A DNA stretch of 64,000 nucleotides from Enoplolaimus lenunculus (Eukaryota; Nematoda; Enoplea; Enoplida; Thoracostomopsidae): assembly GCA_030248215.1 (NCBI GenBank), contig JASANG010003900.1, forward strand, positions 124,001 to 188,000, read 5' to 3'. Both the position numbers and the translations under genes were made by a program. How positions within the stretch are numbered: position 1 is the first letter of the stretch; every line of letters starts with the position of its first letter. Positions 1-10,519 of the stretch are shown here, in pieces. The notes beneath the pieces were generated by a model that worked only from the letters and a program-made list of their open reading frames with translations, did no database searches and had not been told where the DNA came from.

Positions 1-285
1 AAAATATATTGATAATTATTAATATATGTGCGTGTGTGACGGAATCGTAAACTGGGTCACATGTCTTAAAGGAAGTTTTAATTAGGCTCCGATACGCACG
101 TCGAACTACAAGTCTGGTTGAGTAAATTAGGCAAAGTTCAATTGAACCAGATGTTCTCGATTAGGTTGCTTTCGAATTTTTCTTGTTTACATCGTTTTCT
201 TCCGAAATTAAGTTTTATTTTGGGTATAAATTTGAACAATTTGCTTCTTCATATTTTATGAAAAACAGTAACGTAAAGTAAGCAG

Positions 286-456
286 GGTCGATCTTGTAGC
301 CAGAAGGGGGCCAGAGCGGCTCAGCCCCTTGGAAGAATTTTAGCCCGCCCTTGACAACTTTCAACCGTGCTTGCAAGTCATCGAAAACCCTTGTACGCCC
401 CCATGCTGGAAATTTTTTAGCTTCTACTAGCTAGGTGAGCTGGCTACTGGCTTGGG
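286..456 (-). mobile_element. GC MITE (hAT-like, GCCCGTAGCCA ends)
   Basis: It runs from CTTGTAGCCAGAAGGGGGCC to GGTGAGCTGGCTACTGGCTTG, with the family body AACCCTTGTACGCCCCC and CAACCGTGCTTGCAAGTCAT. Moderately diverged. Confidence 0.75.
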
Positions 457-700
457 CAGGGTACACGTGGACTTACTTAGGTAGAGGTTTATGACAGGGA
501 GAAAATTTTTGTCAACACGAGGTGAAATATTACACTTTCGAATCTGATGAATTTATAAGACTACAGTACGCTGTTGTTCACTTTCCTACATTTAAAATTA
601 AAGGTTACACTGGTTAGCAAAAGCTAAGCTTAGATTTAAGTTTGTTTAGGTTCCTTCTAGAGAGAAGTATCCAAAAGTCCAACACTACCTTTCTGATTTC

Positions 701-847
701 GGCCCATGTAATGATCAGGGGCGGAACGTTTTTCTGTGAGACTGCAATAGAATAAGCTTAAGCTTTAGACTAATTTTTTGCTTGGCTTAAGCTTACGCTT
801 AGGCTTATGCTTATAATACTGTTTCGGCCCTGTTCTATACATTGGCC
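701..847 (+). mobile_element. TG MITE (GGCCCATGT ends, TTAGGC-like interior)
   Basis: Starts GGCCCATGTAATGATCAG and ends TGTTCTATACATTGGCC. It is flanked by the near-perfect 8-bp duplication CTGATTTC/CTGATTTG. The interior holds TTAAGCTTA/CTTAGGCTTA repeats. Confidence 0.85.
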
Positions 848-1394
848 CTGATTTGTAACATGAGACATTTTCAATTTTCATTTTTATAAAATTTTCTTTG
901 TGATTTCAACTTGTCAACTTACCTGAACAAATTTGTTCAAAATGCCTTCGACTAAAAGTTGTATAGTAGCTAAAACCCAAAAATGAATCCGAAACTAGCT
1001 ATGTAATTATAAAGTCAAATATAGCCGGAATGTGCCTAATTAATTTTTGAAGTCATAATTGGTTAACTTCATAATCAATTTTGAAACATTCGCTCGTTCA
1101 AAACAACAACATTGTGTCATGCGAATACTGTTTGTTTGTTTGTTTTTAATTTAACAAACGGTGTAAATGATTTGTGCAACAGTAGTGTTTCTAAATAAAT
1201 ATTTTCTCGCTTCAACGCTCGCGAATTTGTATATCGTTGTGATTGGCGAATATTTTCCCCAGCGTTGCGTTTAAAAAAGGTGAAAAAATACATATTTTTA
1301 TCCATGCAGTTATAAATAATGGCTAATTGGGTTTGTCAGAGGCTGAAATTCGAAATTATACTCAGCTTATATTTCAAATTTAATTCATGTACTC

Positions 1395-1750
1395 TGGTAA
1401 AGTTTAAACTAAAACCTAATTTAAGCTTAAGCTATTCCAGCAGCATTAAAATAACTTTCTAGATTAACTAAATTAACAGGTGCGGTTACGCTTAATCTCA
1501 TTTAAAAATTTTTTACATATTTTTATTTTAAGTTAAGATATGGAATTGTTAAATACACAACATTTCTGCGCTGTATTTGCTACTTAAAACCAAAAAAGTT
1601 TTAAATTAAACTCGTGTTAAACATTAAAAATATGCTAGTCTAAAGTCAAACTTACATTTCCTGTCTAGTTAGTCCGTCAAACCATTCAAGTTCTACATAA
1701 CCTAATAATTAAGTTTAGTTAAGCTATAATTTAAGTTTAAGTTTTCAGAG
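1395..1750. mobile_element. RT element (AAGCTTAAACT repeats), copy 1
   Basis: It shares AAGCTTAAGCTATTCCAGC and CAGCATTAAAATAAC with the reverse complement of the copy at 27.9-28.3 kb. TTAAGTTTA-type words are frequent throughout. Ends uncertain. Confidence 0.6.
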
Positions 1751-1854
1751 AGTAGAAGAATCGTGTACTGTGACGACTCCAGTGAGAGTTGCGTAAAATG
1801 TTGCCAACCAAATATTCGAGTTAGTGTTCATAGCAGTCTTCTGTCTTTCCCACA

Positions 1855-1962
1855 TTTACAAGCCTAAGCCTAAGCCTAAGCAAAAAAATTGTAATCTAGA
1901 ATCCAAACCTACTTTTTTTACAGACCAACCAGAAACCTGAACGTCCCTAAAAGTAACATCAG
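1855..1962 (+). mobile_element. TG MITE fragment
   Basis: It contains AAGCCTAAGCCTAAGC, AATCTAGAATCCAAACCTAC and a right end resembling CCAGAAACCTGAACGTCCC...AGTAACAT. The left end is missing. Confidence 0.65.
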
Positions 1963-1988
1963 CTACCGTGCCATATATGTTGCTTTAT

Positions 1989-2259
1989 TTAACCCTTTCT
2001 CACATGAATATTTTCAATTTCTCCTGAGACCTACTTTTATGCTAGGATTCGAACTCCGGTGACAGGAGTGGGAGGCGTATACCATCACCACTCAGCTATA
2101 GGAGCTTGACGCTCGAGCCCGAGGGGGCTCTCGCGTCTTGTGGTGATTTAGTACTATGTATACGTGTTGCAATTGTTAAACACGGTGCGATATATATTAC
2201 TTAACGTATATACACTGCGCTAAGTTGCCTAGAGGCAACTCAATGTGAGAAGGGGTTAA
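1989..2259 (-). mobile_element. TR element, copy 1: TTAA-flanked inverted-repeat element with tRNA-like core
   Basis: It begins TTAA-CCCTTTCTCACATG and ends CAATGTGAGAAGGGG-TTAA, so it has terminal inverted repeats of about 14 bp and a TTAA duplication, as in piggyBac-type elements. On the minus strand the interior carries CTCCTATAGCTGAGTGG and GGAGTTCGAATCC, resembling A and B boxes of a tRNA. Near the left end (minus strand) is the palindrome GTTGCCTCTAGGCAAC. Confidence 0.75.
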
Positions 2260-2755
2260 ACACCAGCTCAAATATTTCGTTCAAACCCAATGCTGTATTT
2301 TGAATTTCAGACGAACTAATCACCTAATTCATTTGATTATTAAAATTTCAAACTGGCTTCAGTTTTAAACTTTAAATATTAAAAGCTTATCAATAATAGC
2401 TTAATAGAGTATTTGTTGCAGGGGACGCTTGCGAGTCCTATCCTACCACTGTTGCGCAACAAAATCAACAGTTTTTCCTGCTACGAGAATCGGCATCTTC
2501 AGATAAAATTTTGCAATATTTTTGTTTGCAACATATTATATACACGTCGCTGTAAAATCAATGGAATATCAACAAATTAACCGTTGACTAATTAAATGTG
2601 ACAACCTGAACCGCAAAGGGGGTTTGAAAAATTAAAATTTTAATTTCTGTTGGCCTTTGCTGGACTTGTGTGACGAAAACAAAAACTGTGGACTGTGTTA
2701 CGCTTATTAGTGTAGTCGAGTTCGAGGCGACGCGAAAACTAAATGCTTCGACACT

Positions 2756-2790
2756 TATAAAGACTGTTTGCACCGATAGGAAGATTTCTC
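2756..2790 (+). promoter_or_regulatory. Possible TATA box and start region for the candidate first exon
   Basis: TATAAAG starts at 2756. A transcription start would be expected around 2785-2790, about 345 bases before the ATG at 3131. It is supported only by position relative to the ATG/donor pair at 3131-3172; AT-rich DNA produces such motifs by chance. Confidence 0.22.
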
Positions 2791-2853
2791 ACAGGAAATC
2801 ATACATCAACGATAGCAAAACTGTGTTTACTTGTTGCGGTTTATCATTGTTTG

Positions 2854-2907
2854 TTATCTGTAAAATTTAAATTATCTGTAAAATTTAAATTATCTGTAAA
2901 ATTTAAA
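2854..2907 (+). repeat. 18-bp direct repeat, three copies
   Basis: Three identical copies of TTATCTGTAAAATTTAAA follow one another without interruption. They lie between the possible TATA box and the candidate first ATG, so they would be in the 5' UTR if that exon is real. Perfect identity suggests a young tandem expansion. Confidence 0.9.
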
Positions 2908-3130
2908 TTTTGAAAAAAACATCGGTTGAAATTCGGGGAAATTTTTTCACAAAATTCAACTTTTCTGTCTTACGGTAAAATTTGTTCAATTTCAATCGAC
3001 ACCTCGTTTGGTTGGTTGGATTTCAAACCGCTGAATGTCCGGTTTTCAACTCAATTGCCGAACTCCAATTTGGCGTCGGATTTTGTGTTGTGTGTCTGGA
3101 CCAAAACCGATTTTTGCTGCAAACACGACG

Positions 3131-3172
3131 ATGATTAAAGTTGTTGGCGACGAAGCTGAAGTCTTCGAAAAG
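3131..3172 (+). CDS. Candidate alternative first coding exon of the PDZRN-like gene
   Basis: An ATG with A at -3 opens a 14-codon stretch, MIKVVGDEAEVFEK, that ends exactly at a consensus donor (AAG|GTAAGT) in phase 0. That phase fits the acceptor at 30010, giving ...EVFEK-TELNLSS.... An in-frame ATG at 3035 would add 32 residues (MSGFQLNC...), but its context is poor (T at -3). No acceptor-like AG with a pyrimidine tract lies just upstream, so this would be a 5' exon with its UTR. The surrounding ~2.6-3.2 kb looks free of repeat families, unlike most of the window. No protein homology is recognised, and it could equally belong to another transcript or be chance. Confidence 0.33.
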
Positions 3173-3239
3173 GTAAGTGTTGAAAAAGCGAAGCGAATTA
3201 GTTATTTCTGGTTATTTCTGAGTTAAAAAAACAAAAACC

Positions 3240-4354
3240 ATCAACTCGCTGTGAGCTGATTTAATTCCAGGTCAGTTGATTAATTTACTCAGAATGAGTT
3301 CAATCAATTCAGAATTCTGAGTCCAGTAATGGTTTCAACTCATTCTGTGTTAAAATAAATTCACTGGAATTTACAGCGACGCAACTGGCTACGAGACAGA
3401 GACGTGATCTAAATAGACTAATAATTCCAGTAAACTGATTTTAAAACAGAATGACTTGAACCACTGCGTCTGCATTAGGACTTTCAGAACTCAGAAAATC
3501 AACTCACCGTTAGCTATAATTAACTAACTCGCGAGAAATTGGCTCAAACTAGAGTGAGTTAATCTTTACTGATATTAACTCATAAACAAACACGAATTTT
3601 CCAGCTGAGTTAATTAATCAACTCAAACTGACTGGAATTTACTGTGATCGGTATTTTTACAGATAAGTTCAAAAACGACGTTTATGTGTCTAAAATTTTG
3701 CTAAATGTTCAGCCCACTCTTGTTTATTTCTGCAATATTTAATACGTTTGAACGTTAAAATTAATAAAAATGGTGTTTGAAGCTAAGAACAGTAAATATC
3801 AAACTGTTTTCCATAATATTATAATATGATACGGCCACTGAACTTTTATTTTTGCATATTTATTCAGTAAGCAAAATTTAGTGAGTTGAGTTTAAGCCAG
3901 AATAAGTTTTATATCACTCAGCCTAAGTTAGGATTACCAGAACTCAGAATTGTGGTTTATTTCAACCCATTCTGAGTCAATTAATCAATTCGGTAAAAAT
4001 CAACTCAATTCAGAGTGAGAATCAACTCAACTCAGATTGAGTTAATGTTTACAAATATTAATTCAGAATTAACTGACTCGCAATTAATTGAGTTGATCAG
4101 TTAACTCATTGGAATTTACACTGAACCAAAATTTTTTTGACCACTATGGAAACCATTAAAGTTATTCTAAAGTTCAAAAAAGTACATTTTTCTCGTTACG
4201 CCAGAAGTTTAATTAATCAACTCGGCCAAAATCAACTCAACTCAGAGTGAGAATCAACTCAATTCAGATTCAGTTAAATGTTTACAAATATTAATTCAGA
4301 AATAACTAACTCTATAATTGAGTTGATTAGATCACTCAATAGAATTTGCAGTGT
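3240..4354. mobile_element. Cluster of four CT1 MITE copies
   Basis: Four copies or parts of the GAGTTGATT/AACTCAGA family follow each other: about 3240-3377, 3420-3650, 3877-4124 and 4205-4354. Each carries TTAATCAACTC and CAACTCATTCTG words, and the right ends are GGAATTTACAGCG, GGAATTTACTGTG, GGAATTTACACTG and GAATTTGCAGTG. The first and last are partial. The cluster starts 68 bases after the donor of the candidate first exon. Confidence 0.82.
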
Positions 4355-5123
4355 AGCTAATGACAGCTAATCAAAAATTCTATGGTAATAGCTATTTAAG
4401 ATCTATTAGCAAGAAGTTTTCAATTCTTACTAAACCACGCGTGGTAAAAATATTAAACGTATTCTTAACATAAAATAGGTTCCTTGCCAAACTTTTCGCG
4501 TTCTGTACGATTTCAAATGCCCTACGCAGTAACGACAACGGTCATCAAAACCTCCAAGCCCGTTAGCTTTGCAAACAGCCGTGAAATTCAATTTAATTAA
4601 TAGCTATGTAATTTCGATCTATTCTATACATTTCTAAAATGTCACATACAACTTTCTAAAATTAGCAAATTCCGGTCAGCTTTTAATATAAGTACCCGCA
4701 GCGATGAAGTATATATCGAAAGATTTTCTAAGCTTTCCAAACGTTCATGAATAATATATTTTTGATAGATTTCCCTTTAGGTACAGGCTCAAGACGTTGG
4801 TCACAATGAATTACACCCGTGGGAGCGGTATACATTTCCATACGGTTACCCTGTTGGTTAAAAGCGTTTATTCAGATTAATATGTGTCACTTATGAGGGT
4901 ATTGTTGTTCAAAATTCGTTTGAATAAATAAAAGTATAATGCGAATGACGCATTTAATTCTGAGCCGCCTGCTAAGCATAAGCTTAAACCCAAAGTCAAA
5001 ATTTATACCTAATCCTATTCCCAAGCTTTAGCCGGAACCTAAAAATGCCAGTAAATCTAAGTCCCACAGTACCCATGTTTTTTCAGTGGGCGGGCCCCAA
5101 ATAGTTAACATGGGCTATAAGCA

Positions 5124-5327
5124 GGGCTGCAGCAGCCACCCCCATAGCCGCCATTTGGGGGTCCGTCACCCCTAAAGCGGCCCCCAGCCTAACCGGTTGA
5201 AACAAAAACTGCTTAAGTTTTCAAATGCGTCTGGCTTCTCGCTCGCTTCAGTCGCGAGTTTTGGGGCCCCCTACTCTGGAATTTGGGTGATCTCCTACCA
5301 TTGCCTACTCCGGCACTCGCTATAACA
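5124..5327 (+). mobile_element. GA MITE (hAT-like, CAGGGCCGGAGCAGCC ends)
   Basis: It runs from CAGGGCTGCAGCAGCCACCC through CCCCCAGCCTAACCGG and ATGCGTCTGGCTTCTCGCTC to CCTACTCCGGCACTCG. G/C-rich ends surround an AT-rich centre. Confidence 0.78.
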
Positions 5328-5649
5328 ACCATATGTTGAAATGCATGGGATCGATAATTATTTCCCAATGATGACATTAAAGTTTTCCCAATTATAATTA
5401 TCCGGGTAAATTAGGTAATTGTTCCGAGAAACACAACAGCATGAATCGTTCAATTGACTGAAATTGAGCAAAAACCAGGTCGAAAACTTTATAAGCGACC
5501 CAAAAAGTTGAAACTTTGGCTTCAATTGTTTCATCGAGGAAAACCAAACGAAAAAAAAGTTAAAGGAAAAGTTCCACTGACGCCTTAAATGTTGGGAATT
5601 TATATCCTACGAACAAGAAACCTTGCTTAAATTCGTACGATGTGGTAGC

Positions 5650-5812
5650 AGACCCGTGACCAGAGCGGGCCATGAGGGGAACTCAACCCTCCTAGATGAA
5701 GTTCCCCCTTATATAAGTTATAGCCACACTTAATCAGAACGTTTGTTAATTCTCCTCCTAACAATTATCAGCCCCAATCATTTAGGCACAGTGAGCTGGC
5801 TACTTTGCCTGT
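5650..5812 (-). mobile_element. GC MITE, diverged
   Basis: Begins GACCCGTGACCAGAGCGGGCC and ends CAGTGAGCTGGCTACTTTGCC. The interior is poorly matched, so this is an old or rearranged copy. Confidence 0.55.
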
Positions 5813-6165
5813 ACGGTAGCAGTGGTATTGACCCTAAAATTATATTCTTTCGCTGGCGTATTTTTCTCATTCAGACGCTCTGTACTCTTTCGAAAAATAT
5901 AGTTTAGCTTTGCAAACTGGCTAACAAAAAAGATTTTGAACAAAATACACAACTAACCAGTAATGTTCAAGAAACATAAATTATGCAATATATACATTAA
6001 TCAAATTTCTGTCACCTTTTGCTCCGTAACTTGCCTGTATTGCTCGTTTTTCATTTCGCGAATAAAACCATATTTTGTTCTAATCTTTAATCTAACCTTA
6101 GCCATGTTGGCTACGGGCACTATCTCTAAGGTCCAGTGCACATGTCAATCAAAAATTCAGAAACT

Positions 6166-6250
6166 ATTATATATATGTATATATATATCTATATATATCG
6201 ATATATATCTATATATATAAATTTACATATATATACTATATTTTATATAT

Positions 6251-6305
<55 letters not shown>
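6166..6305. repeat. TA microsatellite
   Basis: A nearly pure (TA)n run, the longest perfect part from about 6252 to 6304. Confidence 0.95.
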
Positions 6306-6308
<3 letters not shown>

Positions 6309-6994
6309 CCTTTCGTATCACGCAAATGTCGAAATATATACTTGGCTTAGTAACCTTTGTTTAGTTAATATTTTCTGAAGTTCGCCTTTGTTATTTTGAC
6401 ACGAACGAGTTTACTTCAGCCTAAGTTTCAGGAAACGTAACCGAGGCTTGAACTTTGAATATTAAAAAGAGTTTGGGGGGTAACCATCGGGTTTTTGCGC
6501 CAGGGGTGGGGCCGCTAATGAAGCCATCGGAGTTGTGCTCACAGTAATGGATTTGGAATTATGTTAATACTTGTTAGCTTAGGCGAATTGAATTTTACAC
6601 GTATTTATTTATGTAAATCGTCTGATTAGTTTCATTAGATTTAGTTTTAGATCCTGTTTCGGTATTAACAGCTACTATGTCCTAAGTGGTCATGTGACTA
6701 CCGTTCAGTGAAAACCTCAGCCTGCAAATATGAAATGCGACTTTAAGCTGGGCCCCCATATTGCAGGCTTGCAATGAGCAATAATTTCAAGTGGACAGAA
6801 AGAATAATAGATGGGACTGTAAAATATTGTTTCAAGGGTGGGGTGAAGCGAGCCATGGGAAGCGAAGCCTTCGCTATTTCACGTAGTTCCAACCCAGTCC
6901 CGCTCCTTAGGGTCGTCTTCAGTTCCCTTCCTTGATTTTTTACCAATATTTAAAATGTTTCTGTGTTCGCAAAATTTAAATTACCCAATGTTAC

Positions 6995-7234
6995 CAGCGG
7001 ATCCAGAGGGTGGCGTTCGCCCCCCCCCCCCGCCGTCAGATTTCTTATGATCAAATGGTAAGGTCCCTAGCTTACAATTTTTCCCTCACAAATTTTTTTT
7101 GTAAAAAATCCAATTTTAACCCTCAAAAATTATTTTGTGATAAAACCTTACAATTTTTGCCCTCAGTAAAAAATTTGTTGGTGATAAAATGATAACGACC
7201 CTCCATCTGGTCAGAAATCTTTGACTCCGCCCCA
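6995..7234 (+). mobile_element. GGATCC MITE
   Basis: CAGCGGATCCAGAGGGTGGCG start and CAGAAATCTTTGACTCCGCC end. The interior has several ACAATTTTTGCCCTCA and TTTGTGATAAAATG words, so it is built from an internal direct repeat of about 60 bases. Confidence 0.72.
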
Positions 7235-7672
7235 GTATCAAGTATTACACTATACTTTACTGTGCCGTCCGCTGGCGCCCGCCGATATACGCTGGTAAGC
7301 CGAATATAGGCATAATCTATTTGATGCCGCACGTCGGGTAAAGGCGCACAACCCTAACAGTTTTCTATGGTCCCTTCTAATGAAAATTACTGATAACAAA
7401 TGATAGAAGCAATATTTAGATGGATTATTGAAATTTAGCCAGCCTGTTATAGTTTAAAATGCGATATTTGCTCGATAATTTATTACCTGAACAACCTAAG
7501 CTGGTGTGTACCACGAAACGTATATTATGCAACCGACGACAACCAGATTTATAGCTGCTGAAATTAGTCTGGTTCAATTTATTAATTTAAAACCTGGCAA
7601 ACCGGATATTGTGTATGCAAATACCGTTTAAATATCATTTGTCAGCGTTTTGTAGGTCATAAAATTTGCGGC

Positions 7673-7790
7673 CAGTATTACTTTTAGGGGTGTAACACTA
7701 GATTAAGCGTATTCCTAAGCCTAAGCCTAAGCCTAAGCGCTTGCAAAAATGTGTTCCTAAGCCTACACTTAAGCCTAAACCTAATCAAGA
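7673..7790 (+). mobile_element. TG MITE, GTTACTTTAAGG subtype, right end missing
   Basis: It begins near AGTATTACTTTTAGGGG, runs through a CCTAAGCCTAAGCCTAAGCG tract and the GCAAAAATGTGTTCC core, then loses similarity after 7785. Confidence 0.7.
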
Positions 7791-8119
7791 ATCACGTGAC
7801 TGCTGCAGTGACCCGAATAAGAGGGAGCGACTGATATTTAGCGAAAACTGCTCGCGCATTCGGTTCACAACTGTGATTTGCTTTTCAATCCAGCCGCCGT
7901 TTATAGTGGACCACATACAATTAACTTATGCCAGCAGCCCTTTTCTATGGTTTATGTTCATTACTTTGCGAATATACTTTTAAGACTTGAGTACGCTGCT
8001 ATGAGAATATACGTATAACATTTTATAATGTATGTAAAGAATTAAATTCTATACTGAACCCAATTTGGTCCAAGAAGGATTTGCTCTATCTCATTAGGGT
8101 AACTGACGTTTGGACTAGT

Positions 8120-8279
8120 GGCCCATGTAAAGATCGGGTGCGGAGAGTTCTCTGGACAGAAACAACACAGTTTTTTCGTTTGGTACGCTTAGGCTTAGCA
8201 ACAAACTCATTCTGACGCGTAGACTTAGGCTTACGAATATGCGTATAATACTGTTCCGCCCTTGTTCTTTACATTGGAA
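8120..8279 (+). mobile_element. TG MITE
   Basis: GGCCCATGTAAAGATCGG start and TTCTTTACATTGG end, flanked on both sides by a perfect 8-bp duplication, GGACTAGT. The interior carries CTTAGGCTTA repeats. A further TTAGGC-like scrap follows at about 8362-8390. Confidence 0.88.
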
Positions 8280-8799
8280 GGACTAGTTAATAATTTTGAA
8301 ATCTACACAAACACGGACTCTCATTAGTGACCAAACTATGGCTCATATACACTTTTCACACAGGCTTAGGCTTACGAAAATGCGTACTTAGCGTTCTGTC
8401 CATTAGTTTCAGCATCCACGTTTTTCTAAGCCTGAATTTTATATTTGTGGCAGAAACAATTTTGTTGCAAATTCGGCAAGTGACATTGACAAGACAAACA
8501 CCATCAAATGATATCCATGTCCGCTACTGTTAGCCGTCTTCAGATTTGCACTCGTGTTGTCGTTGTTTAATTTGTCTGCAATTCTAGACAATATTTTCTG
8601 TTGTAAATCAAACATATTGTGTTCGATTTGAAACATTTTGGCGTAAAAATGATTGTAAATATTGTCAATAAACACGACGAAATATAAAGCCGGCTACGGC
8701 AGTTTTGGCGATAAATTAAACAGCGAAACTGTATAAAATTACGTAAATAAGTGGCAATAAATATGTCAAACTCTATGAACTTTAATGGTGTTTTGACAA

Positions 8800-9385
8800 A
8801 TATTCAAATTCGAAAAATTATTTTCAAATTTTAGAGAAATATTTTTAAATTTAAAAACGGTTTTCAAGTTTACTTATATATGTGCATATGTTTAAATTTG
8901 AGAAATTATTTCCAATTTGAGAAAATATTGTCGATTTTGAAAAATTATTTTCAATTTGAGAAAATATGTTTAATTTTGAAAAATTATTTTCAATTTGACA
9001 AAATATTTTCATATTTTGAAAAATTATTTTCAATTTGAGAAAAATTTTTTTAATTTTGAAAAATGATTTTCAATTTTAGAAAATATTTTTAAATTTGAAC
9101 AATTATTTTCAATATGAGAAAATATTTTCTAAATTTGAGAAATCATTTTCAATTTGAGAAAATATTTTTAAATTTGAACAATTATTTTCAATATGAGAAA
9201 ATATTTTCTAAATTTGAGAAATTATTTTCAATTTGAGAAAATATTTTCGATTTTGAAAAATTATTTTCAATTTGAGAAAATGTTTCTAAATTTGATAAAT
9301 TATTTTCAATTTGAGAAAATATTTCTAATTTTGAAAAATTATTTTCAATTTGAGGAAATATTTTTAAATTTGAAAAGTTAATACT
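8800..9385 (+). repeat. AT-rich minisatellite, ~38-bp unit, about 15 copies
   Basis: The unit TTATTTTCAATTTGAGAAAA followed by TATTTTNAATTTTGAAAAA recurs roughly every 38-40 bases. Copies vary by a few bases, and two adjacent blocks (9100-9140 and 9160-9200) repeat the variant AACAATTATTTTCAATATGAG. Open frames on both strands here are by-products of the repeat. Confidence 0.9.
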
Positions 9386-9979
9386 TTTAGTTTTCTTTTT
9401 CTGCCTTCAACCTCTTAAGATTAACTCCACTGTACAAAAAATTGAAACTATTTTGCTAAAATTTAGCTTTTTGCTCAAAGTTGATTTTAAATACAAAAAA
9501 ATCGAAAAAAGATTCCGGTTCCTTGAATAAACATTGTGTATTTTTGAAACCGAAAAATTTTTCCAACTCCCTTAATAGCCGAGCCTAAATTGTCGTTTAG
9601 AATAAACGCTAGTTTATCTTGACCAAATATTAATACTTATTGCCTTAGGTTTATATCATAGACACAAAGACAACGGTTTACTTAAAGGCTCTCGACTCAA
9701 ATTTATTAATTTCGGGTGATATTCTGTGTCACATGATACGCCTTCAGGATGTGCGCGTGGTATTCCGTCACATTTGCATTTTCAAATATATTTCAACCGT
9801 TCACGTTAGACCTGTAAACGATACGGAATTTATAATTTGTAGGAAACAATTTGTATTAATTGAGTTGAATTCTGGTTCAGTTCAACCGAATGAATAGTTT
9901 TAACTGATCGTTTGAATCCTTACATGACCATAGAGTACGGGATTTGAGCTGTTGAATAATTTTTTGTGGTCCTTGCTAA

Positions 9980-10075
9980 ACTATCATGGCCTGCTCACTA
10001 AGCCAATGCGTAAGCCTAAGCTTAAGACTGAGTCTAAACGTAAGCGTAAACATAAGCTTCCCTAACCCTAAAACT
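9980..10075 (+). mobile_element. TG MITE fragment (CCTAAG-type repeats only)
   Basis: A run of AAGCCTAAGCTTAAG and CGTAAGCGTAAACATAAGC words without recognisable ends. Confidence 0.5.
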
Positions 10076-10335
10076 GTAAACTCTCGATTTTATATGTGCA
10101 TACAGTCGCTCCTGTCTCCCAGCGGGCGTATCCCTACAATTATACATTTGTCAGGGTTATTTTCAACAACTTTTTTGTGTGGTAATTAAGTCTACAAGCT
10201 AGAACCACATTCGACAATCTTTATTTTAAAACATCTATAACTCTCATGTTAAATGCATCACAGCAAATATTTTAATATCTTAGGATCCCCCCACGTTTTT
10301 GTGCATACCTCGCTGAAACCTGCTGTACTTCTACC

Positions 10336-10519
10336 AGGGCCTTAGCAGCCACCCCCCATACACCCAATTTTGGTGCACTCCCCAAAGAGGAACCTTCACC
10401 CTAAGAGAAACACCCACCCTAACGAGATTTTAAACAAGAAATTTGAAAAATATTTTCATCTTCACAAGGCGCCCCTACCCTTAACTTTGGGGGGGACACG
10501 CTAGCCTGCTCCGGCACTG
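10336..10519 (+). mobile_element. GA MITE
   Basis: CAGGGCCTTAGCAGCCACCC start and CCTGCTCCGGCACTG end. The interior AACGAGATTTTAAACAAGAA is shared with the 14107 copy. Confidence 0.8.

Larger units (their letters stand above)
1..2755. other. 5' flank or upstream intron of the PDZRN-like gene
   Basis: No coding region is supported here. It holds a GC element (286-456), a TG element (701-847), an RT-type element (about 1395-1750), a TG fragment (1855-1962) and a TR element (1989-2259). The stretches 460-700, 850-1390 and 2260-2755 look like AT-rich single-copy DNA in which I see nothing else. Confidence 0.7.

Noticed and set aside
8851-9381. Asn/Phe/Lys-rich open frames on both strands
   Set aside because: By-products of the ~38-bp AT-rich minisatellite.
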